Position numbers and translations under genes: made by a program | Shown: positions 1 through 7,297 of the stretch, piece by piece | Layout: every line of letters starts with the position of its first letter | How positions within the stretch are numbered: the first letter of the stretch is position 1 | The notes under the pieces: model-generated | Told to the model about the DNA's origin: nothing | Databases searched by the model: none | Seen by the model: the letters and a program-made list of their open reading frames with translations, nothing else | Source: a virus | IMG/VR virus record: IMGVR_UViG_3300022752_000284 | Location: 1-29,683 of that record | Direction: 5' to 3' (one strand) | DNA length: 29,683 nucleotides

Positions 1-66
1 TAGAGCCCCGCCAACAGCAACGAGGATTGCGCCGATACCTGCGAGTGTGGTTTTGATGTTTTTCAT
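1..66 (-). CDS. Small membrane protein, probable holin component (partial)
   Basis: The frame starts with ATG at 66 and runs off the left window edge after 22 codons. The visible residues begin MKNIKTTLAGIGAILVAVGG, a short basic N-terminus followed by a glycine/alanine-rich hydrophobic helix. Many small phage holin-like proteins begin this way (KTTLAGIGAIL). Its ATG overlaps the stop of the preceding gene in an ATGA arrangement, so the two are translationally linked. The holin role is inferred from the hydrophobic helix and from the partnership with another one-helix protein just upstream. The C-terminal part is not visible. Confidence 0.6.
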   Translation of the reverse strand, partial: MKNIKTTLAGIGAILVAVGGAL

Positions 67-242
67 TTGCGTTTGATGGCTTTGTACAGTGCGACACAAG
101 CGGCGGCAAGGCCAACCACGGCGGAAAGGAATCGGATTTGGTCGGTGAGCTGCGGAAGCATAGAGGCTCCGGTAGCTGCTGCCGATGTTGCCAGTGAGGC
201 TACGAGTCCATTCGTTCCACCGCCGTGGTTGGTTGCGTCCAT
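63..242 (-). CDS. One-helix membrane protein, holin-like
   Basis: A 59-aa protein. I chose the ATG at 242 because it follows the stop of the upstream gene by one base; a longer frame from 320 would overlap that gene heavily. Residues 1-12 are polar and glycine-rich. A helix-forming region follows, with a clear hydrophobic segment around residues 40-54 (LSAVVGLAAACVALY) and a basic tail ending KAIKRK. A small single-span protein with a charged C-terminus next to a second such protein fits a phage holin or pinholin pair. No SD is visible, and coupling to the upstream stop is likely. Function is inferred from topology only. Confidence 0.6.
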   Translation of the reverse strand: MDATNHGGGTNGLVASLATSAAATGASMLPQLTDQIRFLSAVVGLAAACVALYKAIKRK

Positions 243-243
243 G

Positions 244-396
244 TTACTCAGACTTTGGTTGGGCTGCTGCGATGATGATGTCGGCCAGAGGAACGCCCAC
301 CTTGGCGTTCTGGTAGCCACCGGCCTTGATGGCGATGTCGATAAGCTGGAGCAAGCTATTGGTCTGCTCCTGAGTCAGTGTAATGGTGATTTCCAT
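244..396 (-). CDS. Small conserved phage protein, unknown function
   Basis: A 50-aa protein starting MEITITLTQEQTNSLLQLID. The ATG at 396 sits two bases beyond the upstream stop, which favours it over a longer frame from 435. It looks mainly helical and acidic, with the pattern LTxEQxxxLLxLIDxAIKAGG. Similar short proteins are common in phage late operons, but I know of no defined function. It lies between a DUF7936-like protein and the putative holin genes and is probably co-transcribed with them. Confidence 0.6.
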   Translation of the reverse strand: MEITITLTQEQTNSLLQLIDIAIKAGGYQNAKVGVPLADIIIAAAQPKSE

Positions 397-397
397 A

Positions 398-826
398 TCA
401 GGCGGCAATGTCGGCAGACACAGGCTGGTCCGCAACCAAAACCGGCTCCACCTGCGGCAACATCGGAGGGACGATCATCACCGGCGGCAGCCACGGATTC
501 GGCAGACAGACAACCGGCGGGTTGATCTGATCGGCAATCTGCTGCGTGACGTTGAGTTCGATGGCCTTCTGATCGACGCCACCCGCAAACACCCACCCCA
601 AAATTTGTTCTGGCTTGAGGTCAAGATATGGCGTGAATACAGACCCGCTGGGCGGAGCGAACGACGCGCTGCCGTAGCAGGTGCCGCTGTAGGTCTTTGC
701 GTCGTCGCCGGTGCCGATGGTTTCAATGCCGTTGCAACGCCAATCGGCGGTGATGACGACATCGGTGAGAGTGCCTTCGGTCGGCTTAACGAGAAGGCGT
801 TCGATGATCCAAGAGAGGGTAGGCAT
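398..826 (-). CDS. DUF7936-like phage protein
   Basis: A 142-aa protein. The N-terminal half has the pattern I associate with the DUF7936 family of phage proteins: an opening beta-strand, then DVVITADWRCNG, then TYSGTCYGSASF, then FTPYLDLKPEQILGWV at about residues 65-80. The C-terminal third is proline-rich (PNPWLPPVMIVPPMLPQ). The start at 826 follows the upstream stop by 11 bases with no recognisable SD. Family members usually lie in virion-structure regions, so a minor virion role is possible but not shown here. The family match is from pattern memory. Confidence 0.6.
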   Translation of the reverse strand: MPTLSWIIERLLVKPTEGTLTDVVITADWRCNGIETIGTGDDAKTYSGTCYGSASFAPPSGSVFTPYLDLKPEQILGWVFAGGVDQKAIELNVTQQIADQINPPVVCLPNPWLPPVMIVPPMLPQVEPVLVADQPVSADIAA

Positions 827-837
827 GGTAGTATTGG

Positions 838-1875
838 TTAGGCTACTGCGATGGTGGTGACGGTTCCGGAGCTTCCACGGTACTTTAACGCACCGGATTC
901 GACGTAGAGTTGGCCCATGCCAGCGGGAGAAGTGGTCGGAGCGGTAGCGTTTGCAAGACCAATGACCTTAGCGGCAGAGGTTCCAAATGTAGCAACACCA
1001 ACACCAAGGTTGCCATTGTTGCTGACTGTCATGTTTCCAAAAACATCAAAAAGCGTGGCAGGTGCTGCTGTTCCAATTCCAACAAATCCAGTGCTTCCGA
1101 TAAAAAACCTCAAAGCAGCTGAGGTTACATCATAAACGAACCAGTTGTTTGCATCGTCGGAACTAAAACTTCTTCCAACCAAAAATCCGTTTGAAGCTCC
1201 TGCGGCAGCATTTGCAAAGGTTATTGAGTTCTGATTAGAACCCGAAAGGCGTAGTTGGTTTGAGGCTGTCGCAGAACTAACATCCAGTTTGTAGGCCGGA
1301 GAACGCCCCACGCCCAGCCCCGTGGAGTTCAACCGCATCGACTCAGCACCGTTAACACCAAAGACAATCGGAGTGTTTCCGGTGTTGAAAATCTCAAGCG
1401 CAAGAGCGGTAGTGCTTTCGGTGACAATCTGCGAAGCGTAGAGTTGACCGGAAATACCAGTGAAAGAATTTCCAGTGCATCGAATACCAAACGGAAGAGT
1501 TCCGTTGGTGATTCCAGAAGTCTGATAGGATGCTGCAATCGCTGAACCAATCGTGTTGGTGTTGAGTCGTCCAGCAACTCCGGTTGCGTTTAGATTGCTA
1601 AAAAACTGAGCAAGAGGAGTAGCAGTGCCAACGCCGACGTAGTTGTTCGTCGAATCAACCTTCAGCGTACTCGTATCCACCGTCAGATCGCCGGTGATGG
1701 TTGCGGAGGCGAGGGTGGCGGTTCCGCCGGCTCCCAAGAGCTGGTTGCTGGTGATCTTCTTCGTGGTGCCCGATGCAGCCATGCTGGTATCCGACACGTC
1801 GACAATAGGGAACACGTCGACGGCTGGATCGACTACGGTTATGGCCGCCAAGGCCGTGATTTTTGTGTCTGCCAT
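838..1875 (-). CDS. Fibre/appendage-like structural protein
   Basis: A 345-aa protein beginning [20 protein letters not shown], an opening seen in many phage appendage proteins. It is rich in Ser, Thr, Ala, Gly and Asn, with repeated beta-strand patterns such as [23 protein letters not shown] and [15 protein letters not shown]. These resemble the VGIGTxxPxxxLDV repeat of phage tail-fibre and head-fibre shafts that trimerise as beta-helices. The C-terminus carries [20 protein letters not shown], as in several phage appendage tips. No catalytic motif is visible. The role in host contact or virion decoration is inferred. The start is set by ATG at 1875, four bases past the upstream stop. Confidence 0.75.
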   Translation of the reverse strand: MADTKITALAAITVVDPAVDVFPIVDVSDTSMAASGTTKKITSNQLLGAGGTATLASATITGDLTVDTSTLKVDSTNNYVGVGTATPLAQFFSNLNATGVAGRLNTNTIGSAIAASYQTSGITNGTLPFGIRCTGNSFTGISGQLYASQIVTESTTALALEIFNTGNTPIVFGVNGAESMRLNSTGLGVGRSPAYKLDVSSATASNQLRLSGSNQNSITFANAAAGASNGFLVGRSFSSDDANNWFVYDVTSAALRFFIGSTGFVGIGTAAPATLFDVFGNMTVSNNGNLGVGVATFGTSAAKVIGLANATAPTTSPAGMGQLYVESGALKYRGSSGTVTTIAVA

Positions 1876-1878
1876 AAG

Positions 1879-2118
1879 TTAGTTTGCTTGGATGATGAGT
1901 TTGCCTGTGTCCTCTTGGAGAAGGAAGTCACCGTTCTCCAAGTCTAAAGAGTCGAAGGTGCCGAAGGTGATGACGATTTTGGACGTGCCGTCCTCTAACC
2001 AGAGAAAGCCCTCGTCCTCGCGCAGTAGGTCACGCCGGATGATAGGCAGGTCAGCGCCGCCGCTAGCCCCACCGAGGGCTTGCTCGACGCCTAGTCCTAG
2101 GCCTAGTCCAAGACGCAT
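1879..2118 (-). CDS. Small hypothetical virion-region protein with LG repeat
   Basis: A 79-aa protein. The ATG at 2118 overlaps nothing and comes one base after the upstream stop. It begins MRLGLGLGLGVEQALGG, so the first residues are a Leu-Gly repeat encoded by alternating CTAGGCCTAG-like hexamers. The remainder is acidic and beta-rich (FLWLEDGTSKIVITFG, then DFLLQEDTGKLIIQAN), and the two EDGT/EDTG segments look like a weak internal repeat. I do not recognise the family. Its position between small structural genes suggests a minor virion or assembly protein. Confidence 0.5.
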   Translation of the reverse strand: MRLGLGLGLGVEQALGGASGGADLPIIRRDLLREDEGFLWLEDGTSKIVITFGTFDSLDLENGDFLLQEDTGKLIIQAN

Positions 2119-2119
2119 T

Positions 2120-2374
2120 TTAGACCCACTTGCGGTTGTAGGCAATGATTGCCCCGGAGGATACAGCAACCGAGGTGAAGACGCCCGAAATCGAGTCGCC
2201 GGCCTGGATGGTCACGCCGGCAGGAAAGTTGGTGATGTTGGACGAGATGGCACCGAGGATGGACGTAGAAACAGCATGGATCTCCATCCAGTTGCCGGTC
2301 ACAGTACCCGCGGAGGCGTCGATGTACCAGCCGCCAAATTCGCCGGCGAGCTGACGATTAGATCCAACATTCAT
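2120..2374 (-). CDS. Small virion-region protein, unknown function
   Basis: An 84-aa protein starting MNVGSNRQLAGEFGGWYIDA. The ATG at 2374 overlaps the upstream stop as ATGA, which is why it is preferred over a longer frame from 2443. The sequence is beta-rich, with alternating hydrophobic residues through GNWMEIHAVSTSILGAI and AGVTIQAGDSISGVF, and ends AIIAYNRKWV. This resembles small phage proteins found downstream of capsid genes, but no function can be assigned with confidence. A decoration or head-completion role is only a positional guess. Confidence 0.6.
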   Translation of the reverse strand: MNVGSNRQLAGEFGGWYIDASAGTVTGNWMEIHAVSTSILGAISSNITNFPAGVTIQAGDSISGVFTSVAVSSGAIIAYNRKWV

Positions 2375-2754
2375 AGGGTGAACTTCTGACTGCTCCTCTT
2401 TGTGCCACCTTGCCAACCGACCTGCAAGCGTGTACCGCCGCACTTAACTTTCACCTCGGGGTTATCCCGCTCGACCTCTTTCAAAAATTGGGAATCCTTC
2501 CAGCAATCGTACCCATACTTGGTACCCCAGGCATGGTAGAGAGTGGGATCGACACGCATCCGCAAGCGACCGATGCCATCAACGGCGCGGGCCTCGCGCT
2601 GCGAGTCCTGGGCAATGCGCTTTTGATCAATGCCGGCCTTGACCCAGTCCTTCTGGATGCCGGATTGGAATTCCTTAATGACGGCGCGGCGCAGTTCGCC
2701 GGGCAGGTCATCGAGAGCGTTGGCGATGACGGAGGATGCGGAATTGTGGGCCAT
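2371..2754 (-). CDS. Hypothetical protein downstream of the capsid gene
   Basis: A 127-aa basic protein that I do not recognise. The N-terminal half is helical (SSVIANALDDLPGELRRAVI). The middle has HAWGTKYGYDCWKDSQFLKE, and the tail is rich in Lys, Arg and Gln. It starts with ATG at 2754, only 9 bases after the T-tract of the terminator that follows the capsid gene. The leader is pyrimidine-rich with no SD, so it must be expressed by terminator read-through or from an unseen promoter. Its stop overlaps the next start as ATGA. Confidence 0.55.
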   Translation of the reverse strand: MAHNSASSVIANALDDLPGELRRAVIKEFQSGIQKDWVKAGIDQKRIAQDSQREARAVDGIGRLRMRVDPTLYHAWGTKYGYDCWKDSQFLKEVERDNPEVKVKCGGTRLQVGWQGGTKRSSQKFTL

Positions 2755-2763
2755 GAGAAAAGG

Positions 2764-2795
2764 AAAAAGGGGGAGGCCCGGAGTGGACCTCCCCC
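2764..2795 (-). terminator. Rho-independent terminator after the capsid gene
   Basis: Read on the minus strand, an 11-bp GC-rich stem (GGGGGAGGUCC with GGGCCUCCCCC, one U-G pair) closes a 5-nt loop and is followed directly by five T residues, then CC and TTTT. The stem lies 12 bases past the capsid gene stop. This is a textbook intrinsic terminator and would separate capsid transcription from the downstream small genes. Confidence 0.9.
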
Positions 2796-2807
2796 GTTAA
2801 ACTAAGA

Positions 2808-3866
2808 CTAGCTCGCGCCGTTGAAGAAACCAAACCCATTCGGGTTCTTCACAACCAAGCCGGCAATGGCCTCGACGAGACGGGCAGGGCCGCCGCCGGC
2901 ATCGGGCAGCTCCTTGACCTGCGGCAGCTTGGCGTAGCGAACCTCGACCATGTCCATCGGGATGACGTAGCCCTTAAAGGCCTGGGCGGACAGGGCAGTG
3001 CTGTTCTTGCCACCGATGAAGGTGGTCGGGTGCAGGATCAGACGTCCGAAGTCGCCCTCGAAGATATCGACAGAAACCTTGAAGGTGTCGGCCGATAGAT
3101 CCTGATTGAACGTGCGCACTGAGGTAGCAGCAACCGTGTTGCTGTTGGTAGTGACCGAGGTGCCCGAGGCAGTGAGGTTGGTGAACGCACGCTTCAGCGT
3201 GGTGCCCAAGATACAGTCGTAGTCGCGGAAGGTGCCGGTGGCACCGTAGATAGCGGTCAGCACGTTCTGCGCGGTCGCCTCGGTGAACGAAGCAGAGGCC
3301 GTGGTGTCGACAGCGCCGGAGGCAGGCAGGAACACCGAGCCAGAAGCGCAAGCGCCGATGTTGGAAGCATTGGTGTTGTTCAACCAGTTGCCGAGCGAGC
3401 CGGTCAGGTACGGGTTGGTGCCGTTGTCAGCCTGGGCGGCTTGGTTAGTGCACATGAAGGTCGACTCCATGTCGCGCTTGATCTCAACGAGCTTCTTGGC
3501 AATGCCGTTGGCCAACTCATCGGTCACACCGGCGACGTCCTGAGTCTCGGCAATGAAACCGATGCGCAGGTCCCGGCGGAAGGCCTGACCGTAGTTGTTC
3601 AGGCGGGTCCGGTTCGCAACCGGGTTGGAAGCATTAGCAACGGTCACATCGGTGCCGTCGACAACACCGGCAAGCACGGGAGCGCCGTAATTGTCGACCT
3701 GCCAACTGAACTGCATGTTGCCGATGTCACGGCCCTTCGGGGACATGGACACGAACGGAGTCGACTTGGCGTCGACGATGGCGATGTAGTCCGCCAGATC
3801 TTCACGAGCGGACGAGGTGGAAGCGAGCGGCACAGAGCCGCCCTGGTTGGGCTGAAGTAGGGGCAT
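2808..3866 (-). CDS. Major capsid protein, SU10/DUF5309 family
   Basis: A 352-aa protein expected to adopt the HK97 fold and form the icosahedral shell. Supporting features appear in the order of the SU10/DUF5309 family: SAREDLADYIAIVDAKSTPF near residues 19-38, MQFSWQVDNY near 51-60, a Gly/Ala-rich stretch, then NRTRLNNYGQAFRRDLRIG, TQDVAGVTDELANGIAKKL and KRDMESTFMCTNQ. The C-terminus contains KAFTNLTA-type linkers and DMVEVRYAKLPQVKELPDAG. The length suits the family. It follows the scaffold gene, as in other tailed phages, and is followed by a strong terminator. A weak SD-like AAAAGGA lies about 11 bases before the ATG. Confidence 0.9.
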   Translation of the reverse strand: MPLLQPNQGGSVPLASTSSAREDLADYIAIVDAKSTPFVSMSPKGRDIGNMQFSWQVDNYGAPVLAGVVDGTDVTVANASNPVANRTRLNNYGQAFRRDLRIGFIAETQDVAGVTDELANGIAKKLVEIKRDMESTFMCTNQAAQADNGTNPYLTGSLGNWLNNTNASNIGACASGSVFLPASGAVDTTASASFTEATAQNVLTAIYGATGTFRDYDCILGTTLKRAFTNLTASGTSVTTNSNTVAATSVRTFNQDLSADTFKVSVDIFEGDFGRLILHPTTFIGGKNSTALSAQAFKGYVIPMDMVEVRYAKLPQVKELPDAGGGPARLVEAIAGLVVKNPNGFGFFNGAS

Positions 3867-3869
3867 GGT

Positions 3870-4880
3870 TTAGAGCATCCTTTTGAGTACTTGGGCTAAT
3901 TCGGTGGTCGTCCCGGACTTCCTGAACTGCGACTTGGCGTTGTCCAGGCCGACCTTGGCCGCATCCTTCTTTGCAGGGATTGCGGTGGGTCGACCGGGCT
4001 GACTGGGTGCCTTGGCCAATGGCCGGGTGGCAGACGGCTTGCCCTTGGCGGACTCCTTCTCCAAGCGCAATTTGCGCCCAGCAATGAAGTCACCGACCAG
4101 CACCTGATACTCCGGCAGTGAGGCAATCTGCGGCAGTTGCCGCAGGACGGCCTGCGCCTCGGTGTATTCGGCGGCTGAACGGTCTTTCCACCAGGGGTAG
4201 AGCGTCTCGGCGATGGGCTTGATCTGTTGGTAGTTCTGCAGGAAGCGGGCGCGGTTTGGTATGTGCAGGTCGATGGCGTCTTCTACACGCCGCCTGATCT
4301 GCTTCACGTCCTCCGCGCTGTACTCCTTGCCCTCTACTTCGCAGCCGTCGATGTTGTCCTCGCACCACCGTTTCAGATTCCGGGCCTTGCTCCACTCATC
4401 GTTGAGCTTCGACACTTCCCAGACATCGGCAAACGGGTCTGCAGCGGACTGCACCGCGGTCGGCCTATCGTTGGTCTGCTCCAGCTTGGTCTTGGCGTCG
4501 TTGAGCTCCCGCTCAAGCGCCTCGGCTTTCTCCAACGCCTCTTTCTTCTGGCGCGTGAGCTTGTCGATGCGTTTGCGGTAGCCCAGCGAATTCTCGTCGC
4601 TGTTCTCTTCGGTCTCGGAAAGAACATCCTGCTCAGGCGACTCAGCCTGAGCGTCCGTTTGTTGTGCGGTCGGCTCCGCATCCTCGGCCTGATCGTCCAC
4701 GGCAGTGGCTTCCGGCTCCGGCACTTGTCGCTCGACGGCTGACGCCTTCTCTTCCTCCCCGCTGAATCGTGTCTTCAGTAGCTTCGCCAACGCCGATTCG
4801 TCGAACTGCATCGGGTTGATTGGGGGCTGTGCCGTGTTTTGGGCAGGTTTCGCTTCCTGTGTATTCGTCTGGATGTCCAT
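3870..4880 (-). CDS. Probable capsid scaffolding protein
   Basis: A 336-aa protein. The N-terminal third is acidic and low in complexity, rich in Glu, Asp and Gln, with QPPINPMQFDESALAKLL near the start. A coiled coil follows around residues 105-135 (KRIDKLTRQKKEALEKAEAL). The C-terminus is basic (KPSATRPLAKAPSQPGRP, ending LAQVLKRML). An acidic N-terminus, coiled coil and basic C-terminus, placed directly upstream of the capsid gene, are typical of scaffolds, which organise capsid subunits and then leave. I chose ATG 4880, preceded by AGGG at about 9 bases; an ATG at 4916 would add 12 residues but has no SD. The role is inferred from position and composition. Confidence 0.7.
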   Translation of the reverse strand: MDIQTNTQEAKPAQNTAQPPINPMQFDESALAKLLKTRFSGEEEKASAVERQVPEPEATAVDDQAEDAEPTAQQTDAQAESPEQDVLSETEENSDENSLGYRKRIDKLTRQKKEALEKAEALERELNDAKTKLEQTNDRPTAVQSAADPFADVWEVSKLNDEWSKARNLKRWCEDNIDGCEVEGKEYSAEDVKQIRRRVEDAIDLHIPNRARFLQNYQQIKPIAETLYPWWKDRSAAEYTEAQAVLRQLPQIASLPEYQVLVGDFIAGRKLRLEKESAKGKPSATRPLAKAPSQPGRPTAIPAKKDAAKVGLDNAKSQFRKSGTTTELAQVLKRML

Positions 4881-4959
4881 GCTTTTAGACCCTGCAAGCC
4901 GGGTGTGCTGCACCATGGTTGTTTAAGGCCAACCAAGAAGCCGTTGTATGAGTGAGAGC

Positions 4960-5202
4960 CTAGAACTGACCGGAAGTCAATTCCCTCCCATTTCTTAACG
5001 CACTGATTTGTGCGATGAGATCTTTGATTGCGGCGGCCCTGCCTGAGTTATAGGCACGGTCCTCCGCGGAAAGCGATGGGAGGAGGGCGTTGAGCACCTC
5101 GTCCCGCAGCGTGTCGTCGATGAGTTGGCCCATGGCCTTGAGCACTGGGTGCTCCTCGGATACGGAGAGAGCCTCCGAGAGTTGTTCGTCGGTCAGTTTC
5201 AT
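4960..5202 (-). CDS. Small helical protein between portal and scaffold
   Basis: An 80-aa acidic, mostly helical protein starting MKLTDEQLSEALSVSEEHPV. It contains LIDDTLRDEVLNALLPSLS and AEDRAYNSGRAAAIKDLIAQ. Short proteins of this pattern often lie just after phage portal genes, but I know of no defined function. The ATG overlaps the portal stop as ATGA, and TTGGAG lies four bases upstream of the ATG, so initiation here is well supported. A gap of about 80 bases to the scaffold start follows, with no feature recognised in it. Confidence 0.65.
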   Translation of the reverse strand: MKLTDEQLSEALSVSEEHPVLKAMGQLIDDTLRDEVLNALLPSLSAEDRAYNSGRAAAIKDLIAQISALRNGRELTSGQF

Positions 5203-7286
5203 TGGACTCCAAGGCGGCCGGTGATGGCGTTCTGCTGCTGTTGGACGCTGAATTGCAGGTTTTCAATGTACTTCTGCAGGTTGGCCTGAAAGAGCGGGTC
5301 CTGCTGAAGCTGGGCCTGGTATTTCGGGTTGGATTGCAGCACTTGCTGGCTGAATTGCAGGCGCATGGGCGCGGTGGGGTCGTTCTCCCGGAGTTGGGGC
5401 GGGTTGCCGAGCGACATGAGAGCGATCTCGTCGTTGGTCTCGTTGAACATCTTCTGCGCGGCCGGACCCTGCTGCATGACCAGCTCGCTGGCTAGGTTGG
5501 GGTCAATGGCCCGGAGAGCGACACTGATGAGCTTGGCGCGGTCAATGACGCCGGCAGTGTCGAGGGGCAACACAAGGGTGCTGATGGCCTTGAGCTTCTC
5601 GGTCACAAGGTCGGTGGATAGCTCGCGGATGTCGAATTTGAGCATCACATCGAAGTCCTGCACATCCTGCGGGAGCGGAGTGCTCGAGGCCGTGATGCGC
5701 TGGATCTCGGCCGGGCCGACGTATTGGAGCGTCAGGGACAGGACCTGGCGGAAGGCCTCGGTCCAGCCGTGCAGCCAGTTGTTGATCAGACGCTGCTGGC
5801 GCATCTGGGTGATCACCGGCGGGACCTTCTCGGTCGGACGGCCGAAGTAGCGGTCGGTCTGGGCCTCGATGGCCGCGATCAGTTGGAAGGCCACACCGGG
5901 CTCGCGGGCGGGCGGCGCAAGGAAGCCGATCTCGCCGCGGCGCAGGACCGGGATCTGAACGGCCGGACCGATCTTCAGGTTGCCGCCGCGGGTTTTGGGG
6001 ACCTCAATGGGCGGGAGCGTGGCGAGCGATGTGTAGTCGAAGATGGAGTCGCGCTGCGCCTTGACCTCGTGCTGCCAGGTGGAACAGACCTCGGGCACGC
6101 CGCGGCTCTCGGTGATCTGGCGGTGGATCAGCTCGGAGCGCCATATAACGAAGGGATACTGACCGTGCGTGTAGTCCAACAGATCGAAGTAGCCCCACTT
6201 GTCGCCAACCTGGGGGCTGAAGACGGTGTAGAACACGCCCGGGATACCGTCGGAGTCAATGGACTTTTGGTAGGCGTAGACAACCTCAATCAGGTTCTCG
6301 CGGTCGAGGATGGAGTTCTCGGCAAGGCCGACGGCTGCGTAGGTGTAGGCCGAGTAGTCGGAGAAACGGCCCATCGTGTTGATGGCTTCCTGCGCCCACT
6401 CGGCGTCCCAGTCCTCGGTCTCCACCTTGTTGAGAAGCTGCGCCTCGGTCATGTAGTAGCGGCGGAAGACCACCCGGGCGGACTGAATGTCGGTGGTCTC
6501 GGGCGGGAAAACCAGCTCGTCGTAGGGTGCCAAGGCAGCAACCATGGGCTTGTTGCTGACCATCGTGGGGATCGGGAAGTCGCACTCGCCATCGGTGCGC
6601 AGTTCGCGAATGGCCTTAAGTGCCCGGCGCTTGCGCAGGTTGGGGAAGGCAGCCAGCAGGAGCTCCGCGGATTGGTCGTCGGCCTCGGGGTTGGCGATGA
6701 GATTGGGCAGGTCGGCCAGGATGGAGCCCTCGGGCGACTGGGCGGCCAGGGCCATGACCTGGTCCATCGTCAAATACTGCTCCTTCTGCCCCATCTCCTG
6801 CTGCCAGGTGACGTGGACGCCCGCCCAGCCGTAGGTCCAAAGGTACTGGGAGAGCAATTCGACCTCGCGGGTGAGGTCGTTGTACATCCGGGAGTTGACC
6901 GTCCAGTCCATCAGGTTGTGCGCGGTGACGGCCTGGTCAAGTTGGCTGATGTTGGTGGGCGAGACACGGAGCATCGAGCGCCAGAAGGATGTGGAACAGA
7001 GGTCGACGAGGCCGTTGATCACCTCGTCGGCCAATGGGATGCGCGTGTCGGAGGCTCCGTCCCAGGGAAATGCCGGCTTGTTGCGGTTGGCATCGTTGTT
7101 CTTCTTGCCGTCGTCGGTCTGCCCAGGCCAGCGGCAGTAGCGCACGTTCTCGGCATTCTCGACCCGAGCGAAGACGCCGTAGTCGGTGGCCGAGCGCCGC
7201 AGCTCCTCGGTCAATGCCGGTACATTGGGCTCGTCGCCGACCCGTGCCATCACGTCGGTTGCTTGCTTGTAGGAATCTCCTTGCAT
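5199..7286 (-). CDS. Portal protein
   Basis: A 695-aa protein in the slot after the large terminase and before scaffold and capsid, as expected for a portal, which forms the dodecameric DNA channel at one capsid vertex. Its length fits podovirus-type portals. Recognisable stretches include FPWDGASDTRIPLADEVING near residue 75, WTVNSRMYNDLTREVELLSQ near 130, YDELVFPPETTDIQSARVVF, a central tyrosine-rich region, and PTEKVPPVITQMRQQRLINN. The C-terminus is Gln-rich and helical (SVQQQQNAITG), matching the portal barrel/crown region. I used ATG 7286, 9 bases after the terminase stop; no SD precedes it, although AAGGAG occurs just inside the gene. Confidence 0.85.
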   Translation of the reverse strand: MQGDSYKQATDVMARVGDEPNVPALTEELRRSATDYGVFARVENAENVRYCRWPGQTDDGKKNNDANRNKPAFPWDGASDTRIPLADEVINGLVDLCSTSFWRSMLRVSPTNISQLDQAVTAHNLMDWTVNSRMYNDLTREVELLSQYLWTYGWAGVHVTWQQEMGQKEQYLTMDQVMALAAQSPEGSILADLPNLIANPEADDQSAELLLAAFPNLRKRRALKAIRELRTDGECDFPIPTMVSNKPMVAALAPYDELVFPPETTDIQSARVVFRRYYMTEAQLLNKVETEDWDAEWAQEAINTMGRFSDYSAYTYAAVGLAENSILDRENLIEVVYAYQKSIDSDGIPGVFYTVFSPQVGDKWGYFDLLDYTHGQYPFVIWRSELIHRQITESRGVPEVCSTWQHEVKAQRDSIFDYTSLATLPPIEVPKTRGGNLKIGPAVQIPVLRRGEIGFLAPPAREPGVAFQLIAAIEAQTDRYFGRPTEKVPPVITQMRQQRLINNWLHGWTEAFRQVLSLTLQYVGPAEIQRITASSTPLPQDVQDFDVMLKFDIRELSTDLVTEKLKAISTLVLPLDTAGVIDRAKLISVALRAIDPNLASELVMQQGPAAQKMFNETNDEIALMSLGNPPQLRENDPTAPMRLQFSQQVLQSNPKYQAQLQQDPLFQANLQKYIENLQFSVQQQQNAITGRLGVQ

Positions 7287-7297
7287 AGTGAAATGGT

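Noticed and set aside
2092-2118. CTAGGCCTAG-like repeats as an attachment or operator site
   Set aside because: They are explained by the Leu-Gly codon repeat at the N-terminus of the 79-aa protein.
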